DNA from: Zongyangia hominis
GTDB taxonomy: Bacteria > Bacillota > Clostridia > Oscillospirales > Ruminococcaceae
Reading direction: 5' to 3'
DNA: 64,000 nucleotides
NCBI RefSeq assembly: GCF_014385095.1
Contig: NZ_JACRTC010000001.1
Location: 558,001 to 622,000, forward strand
Numbering within the stretch: the first letter of the stretch is position 1; the number at the start of each line of letters is the position of its first letter. Below, piece by piece: positions 62,976-64,000 of the stretch. Under the pieces are notes generated by a model, which was not told the DNA's origin, ran no database searches, and worked only from the letters and a program-made list of their open reading frames with translations. The position numbers and the translations under genes were made by a program.

Positions 62976-63980
62976 ATGAAACTCTCTGTCAATTTGGGCG
63001 CCTGGAACAGCGTCTTCGCCGTTCCCAGCTTCATTGTAGATAAACATCTGGGGCTGTGCGGCCCGGTGGCGCTCAAGACCCTGCTCATCATCCTGCGCCA
63101 TGGCGGTGAGTGTGTCGATACCGGCGAAATTGCCGCCGCCCTCGGCCAGACCGATGCCGACATCCAGGAAGCCGTCCACTACTGGGTGGAGGTCGGCGTC
63201 CTCAGCCGGGACGACACCGCCCTCTATCCCGCCGCGCAAAAGCCCGCGTCCGCGGCACCGTCCGAGCTTACCTCCATAGAAATTCCGGACAAGGTAATAA
63301 AGCCGGTGTCCTCCAACGTGTCGGTGATCACCTCCGCCCAGGTCAAGCCCTCGGCCGCCGAGGCCGCCAAACGGGCCTGTGAAAACCCGGAGATACAGTT
63401 TCTCCTCTCGGAGTCGCAAAACCGGCTGGGGCGGCTGCTTACCCCGTCGGATACCTCAACGCTTTGCTACCTCTACGATTGGGCGGGACTGCCGGTGGAC
63501 ATCATCCTCATGGTGCTGGAATTTTGCCGCCGGGTGGGCAAGCCTCATATGCGCTTCATCGAGAAGGAGGCCATTCGCTGGGCCGACCGGGGCATCGACA
63601 CCCACGAAAAGGCCGACCAGTACATGAATGAACAAACCGCCTACTACGAAATCGAAGGCCAGGTCAAATCCGCCTTCGGCATCTATAACCGCAACCTTTC
63701 GGCCAAGGAAAAGGAGTACATCGCCCGCTGGACCAATGAATACCACTTTGACATCCGCATGATTAAGCTGGCCTACGAACGGGCGGTGGACCGCACCTCC
63801 AAGCTCTCTTTCCCCTACATCAATTCCATCCTCAAGTCCTGGCACGAAAAGGGGTTCACCGACCCCGCCCAGGCGGCAGGAGAGACCGGTCCCGCACCCA
63901 GCGGCGGAAAGAGCACCTCCTTTGACCTGGAGGAATTTGAGCGCAGCGTGGCCACCAGCGTTCCCAAATTAGACAAGTAA
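62976..63980 (+). CDS. DnaD domain replication protein
   Basis: A 334-residue protein with an N-terminal winged-helix-like part (VPSFIVDKHLGLCGPVALKTLLIILRHGG) and a C-terminal DnaD/DnaB2 domain in two copies (LTPSDTSTLCYLYDWAGLPVDIILMVLEFC, and the helix containing YIARWTNEYHFDIRMIKLAYERAVDRTSKLSFPYINSIL). These proteins help load the replicative helicase with DnaC/DnaI. ATG 62976 is chosen over the GTG at 62961 because GAGGAAAG lies between them. A TATAAT stands at 62935-62940 with a poor -35. The next gene starts 17 nt later. Confidence 0.9.
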   Translation: MKLSVNLGAWNSVFAVPSFIVDKHLGLCGPVALKTLLIILRHGGECVDTGEIAAALGQTDADIQEAVHYWVEVGVLSRDDTALYPAAQKPASAAPSELTSIEIPDKVIKPVSSNVSVITSAQVKPSAAEAAKRACENPEIQFLLSESQNRLGRLLTPSDTSTLCYLYDWAGLPVDIILMVLEFCRRVGKPHMRFIEKEAIRWADRGIDTHEKADQYMNEQTAYYEIEGQVKSAFGIYNRNLSAKEKEYIARWTNEYHFDIRMIKLAYERAVDRTSKLSFPYINSILKSWHEKGFTDPAQAAGETGPAPSGGKSTSFDLEEFERSVATSVPKLDK

Positions 63981-63996
63981 CGGGAGGCGGTAACCT

Positions 63997-64000
63997 ATGG
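63997..64000 (+). other. Start of the next gene, cut by the window edge
   Basis: GGGAGGCGG is followed seven bases later by ATG at 63997. Only the start codon and one base are inside the window. After a DnaD gene, a DnaC-like helicase loader is the usual neighbour, but nothing here shows it. Confidence 0.5.

Noticed and set aside
1..64000. Mobile elements, prophage, CRISPR arrays
   Set aside because: No transposase, integrase, phage structural gene or regular repeat-spacer array was found in the window.

Overview
The window reads as chromosomal DNA of an endospore-forming, anaerobic, fairly high-G+C member of the Clostridia (Oscillospiraceae/Ruminococcaceae-like). The reasons are the sporulation genes spoIIGA, sigE, sigG and ymxH, the PolC-type replicase, the complete [FeFe]-hydrogenase maturation set, a BMP/Nup-type purine nucleoside importer under a purine riboswitch, and the canonical Firmicutes block rpsB-tsf-pyrH-frr-uppS-cdsA-dxr-rseP-ispG-polC. 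I see no phage, insertion sequence, CRISPR array or plasmid function; the window is mostly core genome with a few probably acquired or rearranged pieces.

Layout. 1-3.4 kb: a truncated SDR reductase divergent from gpsA, then a D-Ala-D-Ala carboxypeptidase. 3.4-10.1 kb: a purine salvage operon read leftwards from a promoter, purine riboswitch and terminator: MTAP/PNP-family phosphorylase, lipoprotein, ATPase, two permeases and a V4R-domain protein. 10.2-14.6 kb: TM1266-like regulator, hydE, hydG and hydF behind a long structured, terminator-ended leader. 14.6-21.8 kb: CPA2 antiporter with a PII-like protein, an ABC-2 exporter with an HD phosphohydrolase, and a BlaI/M56 pair whose sensor ends in a PASTA domain. 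21.8-25.3 kb: cysK, an oxidoreductase and metY, which assimilate sulfide. 25.5-28.9 kb: ROK repressor and a small sugar operon (isomerase/epimerase and PfkB kinase).

28.9-43.8 kb: the polC to rpsB block, interrupted between pyrH and tsf by an oppositely oriented, AT-richer GT-C-type membrane glycosyltransferase gene. 43.8-53 kb: ymxH, sigG, a TetR-controlled FtsX-type transporter, a DUF1294 gene, a lipoprotein, sigE and spoIIGA. The usual spoIIGA-sigE-sigG cluster is therefore split. 53-64 kb: two very small Cys-rich peptides with near-identical sigma-K-like promoters, a stand-alone LeuA regulatory domain, a two-gene chromate-type transporter, nth, thiT, a FlK-like thioesterase, clpC, a TSCPD protein, malic enzyme, a PHP phosphoesterase, tRNA-Gly(GCC) and a DnaD-type replication protein at the right edge.

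The most notable items are the purine riboswitch operon, the unassigned structured leader of the hydrogenase-maturation operon, the two Cys-rich peptides with matching sporulation promoters, a spoIIG promoter with the unusual 22-bp spacer, and a sigma-G-type promoter before sigG. Promoters, operators and RNA folds were read by eye; no alignment, folding or database search was run.
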